NCBI GenBank assembly: GCA_030601665.1
Contig: JAUWBP010000010.1
Span: 1-15,736, forward strand
Direction: 5' to 3'
Source of the DNA: Hadesarchaea archaeon
Lineage (GTDB): Archaea > Hadarchaeota > Hadarchaeia > Hadarchaeales > Hadarchaeaceae
DNA: 15,736 bases
Positions 14,832-15,736 of this stretch are shown in pieces. Position 1 is the first letter of the stretch. Each line of letters starts with the position of its first letter. The notes beneath the pieces were generated by a model, which saw only the letters and a list, made by a program, of their open reading frames with translations, was not told the origin of the DNA and did no database searches. A program made the translations under genes and the position numbers.

Positions 14832-15156
14832 TAAGTAAGGCTTTTACTTGATGAAAACAGATTTTAAAATGCGATGAAGGAATAATCCGCGGGAATCGAG
14901 AGCTGGCGTGATCCATGATCGTCGGTGCATCACTGCGGGAACACTCGAGCAACCTGTCGGCAATCGCGCCAAAATTGGGTCCTCGTAGGAGCATATTGGC
15001 GGGAACACCTAGCAATGACATTCGAGACAACCCTGGTGCGGGACACGGCGGGCGGCCCCCGAGAAAACCCGCCATCGAGGGTTAGCGAGTGAAGGACGTC
15101 GAAAAGACACTCAATGAAGCTCGCTGTTAGTTGTGTCGGGGACATCGGGGGCCAAT
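14832..15156. other. Gene-poor region downstream of pheT with hairpins and a repeated GCGGGA(A)CAC motif
   Basis: No convincing protein is seen on either strand. On the plus strand, GATTTTAAAATG (about 14860-14871) resembles a TATA box that would start transcription near 14890. From there the sequence is GC-rich and can fold: CGCCAA:TTGGCG enclosing TCCT:AGGA (about 14966-15001), GGCGGG:CCCGCC (15047-15052/15068-15073) and AGCGAG:CTCGCT (about 15086-15125). It may be a structured RNA of about 240 nt, or a decayed sequence. No clear T-run terminator is seen, which weakens the RNA idea. Confidence 0.35.
14889..15045 (+). repeat. Spaced repeats of GCGGGA(A)CAC
   Basis: GCGGGAAT at 14889, GCGGGAACACTCGAGCAA at 14935, GCGGGAACACCTAGCAA at 14999 and GCGGGACAC at 15038. 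The two central copies match at 15 of about 17 positions. Spacings are 46, 64 and 39 bases, so this is not a CRISPR array. Confidence 0.45.
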
Positions 15157-15321
15157 TTAATAAACAGTTTCAAGCCCATCTTCGACGGTGAAAATCTTCA
15201 CGTTTTTAATCTCCTCTCGCCTTGCGGCCCGCGCGAGTTCGAGGAGCTTTTCCTTGCTGGGCGAGGGGAGCTTCTGAAAACTCAGGTCCGATGTCAGTTG
15301 GATTCCTTTGTACCATCCATT
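15157..15321 (-). pseudogene. Short coding-looking frame without a normal start codon, downstream of rnhB
   Basis: The minus strand encodes an uninterrupted 54-residue stretch with protein-like composition: KGIQLTSDLSFQKLPSPSKE, then KLLELARAARREEIKNVKIF, then TVEDGLETVY and a stop at 15157. There is no ATG, GTG or TTG between the upstream stop and this text. Two explanations are possible: a CTG start at 15295-15297 with AAGGA about 6 bases upstream, giving 46 residues; or a one-base change relative to the ATG at 15318-15320, whose own frame stops after eight codons (MDGTKESN). It begins 17 bases after the rnhB stop and would be co-transcribed with it. I do not recognise the family. Confidence 0.4.
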
Positions 15322-15336
15322 TTAACGATGTTTTCA

Positions 15337-15736
15337 TCATGTGAGCTTTTTTTGTTTAGCCTCACTCTCGATGCGTTGTGCTGTTTTCCACGATTTCCTC
15401 GCGAACTCCGGCAGCTTCCCATGCTCGCGTACCCACCGCTCTAGGAAGGCGATCGTGCGGGGGTCGGAGGTGTACCCCGAGCCGAGATCCCCGTAGCGCT
15501 TGCGCAGCTCGGCTATTCGCTGGTCGCGACGGACTTTTGCGACGATAGACGCAGCGGCCACGACGACATAATTGCGGTCGGCGAAGTTCTCGACCACAAG
15601 CTTTGTTTTTGTTTGGAGGTGACGCTGGATTCGCTCTTTAAACATCGCAGGATTTGGATCGGTTGAGTCGACGTACGCGATCTCCGGCTTTAGGCGGTCG
15701 AGGATCTGAGCGAACTTCATCGCCTCCAGCTCGTTG
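15337..15736 (-). CDS. rnhB: Ribonuclease HII, C-terminal part (N-terminus outside window)
   Basis: It removes RNA from RNA-DNA hybrids and single ribonucleotides from DNA. The visible 132 residues cover the C-terminal half: NELEAMKFAQILDRLKPEIAYVDSTDPN (containing the Asp of the VDxxD active-site segment), then FADRNYVVVAAASIVAKVRRDQRI (the helix with the family's AAASIVAKVxRD signature), then GSGYTSDPRTIAFL, the conserved substrate loop. A basic tail follows (KSWKTAQRIESEAKQKKLT). The frame stays open to the right edge, so the gene is cut by the window and not truncated in nature as far as can be seen. An internal ATG at 15720 is not the true start. Confidence 0.92.
   Translation of the reverse strand, partial: NELEAMKFAQILDRLKPEIAYVDSTDPNPAMFKERIQRHLQTKTKLVVENFADRNYVVVAAASIVAKVRRDQRIAELRKRYGDLGSGYTSDPRTIAFLERWVREHGKLPEFARKSWKTAQRIESEAKQKKLT

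Noticed and set aside
14889..15045. A CRISPR array.
   Set aside because: Motif copies are short, imperfect and unevenly spaced (46, 64, 39 bases), with no cas genes nearby.
14773..15075. A 100-residue minus-strand ORF over the end of pheT.
   Set aside because: It overlaps the pheT C-terminus, has no ribosome binding site and no recognisable protein features; the region looks more like structured non-coding DNA.
15133..15444. A 103-residue plus-strand ORF.
   Set aside because: Antisense to both rnhB and the better coding-looking minus-strand frame at 15157-15321; Phe/Leu/Ser-rich shadow text.

Overview
The window is archaeal. The evidence is a TATA-binding protein, a crenarchaeal-type single-stranded DNA-binding protein, ribosomal protein L10e, an archaeal-type Pth2, a geranylgeranyl reductase (ether-lipid saturation), the long archaeal form of PheS with an N-terminal helical/winged region, and TATA-box promoters about 26 bases upstream of likely transcript starts. 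Genes are densely packed, and most are fairly GC-rich with GTG and TTG starts. I cannot place the organism with confidence below 'archaeon, probably euryarchaeal-grade or a related uncultured lineage'.

Layout, left to right. (1) 1-1740: a partial SSB gene (minus) diverges from tbp (plus). A convergent, AT-richer orphan gene with a CxCxxC motif follows (minus). (2) 1812-5945: ppdK (minus) diverges from an agmatinase gene (plus), which converges with and slightly overlaps the L10e gene (minus). (3) 5946-7834: a TrkA-type RCK protein (plus) diverges from L10e and overlaps tail-to-tail with a TGS-domain GTPase (minus). (4) 7835-8408: no protein gene. It holds two tandem, homologous, GC-rich structured RNA genes (about 205 and 235 nt), each with its own promoter, complementary ends and T-run. 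(5) 8409-11498: a geranylgeranyl reductase (minus) diverges from a tight cluster of a DUF1616-like membrane protein, pth2 and thiL. (6) 11637-14831: pheS-pheT, head to tail with no spacer. (7) 14832-15336: a gene-poor stretch with hairpins, a repeated GCGGGA(A)CAC motif and a short coding-looking frame without a normal start. (8) The C-terminal part of RNase HII (minus), cut by the window's right edge.

Most of the content is core information processing (TBP, SSB, L10e, PheST, Pth2, RNase HII) and central metabolism (PPDK, agmatinase, ThiL, lipid reductase). The part that does not fit known categories is the RNA pair at 7880-8410. The two copies share at least five conserved blocks but differ in the hairpins between them, as paralogous functional RNAs do. 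I could not match them to RNase P, SRP, 5S, tRNA, C/D or H/ACA RNAs by eye. They are the best candidate here for something undescribed.
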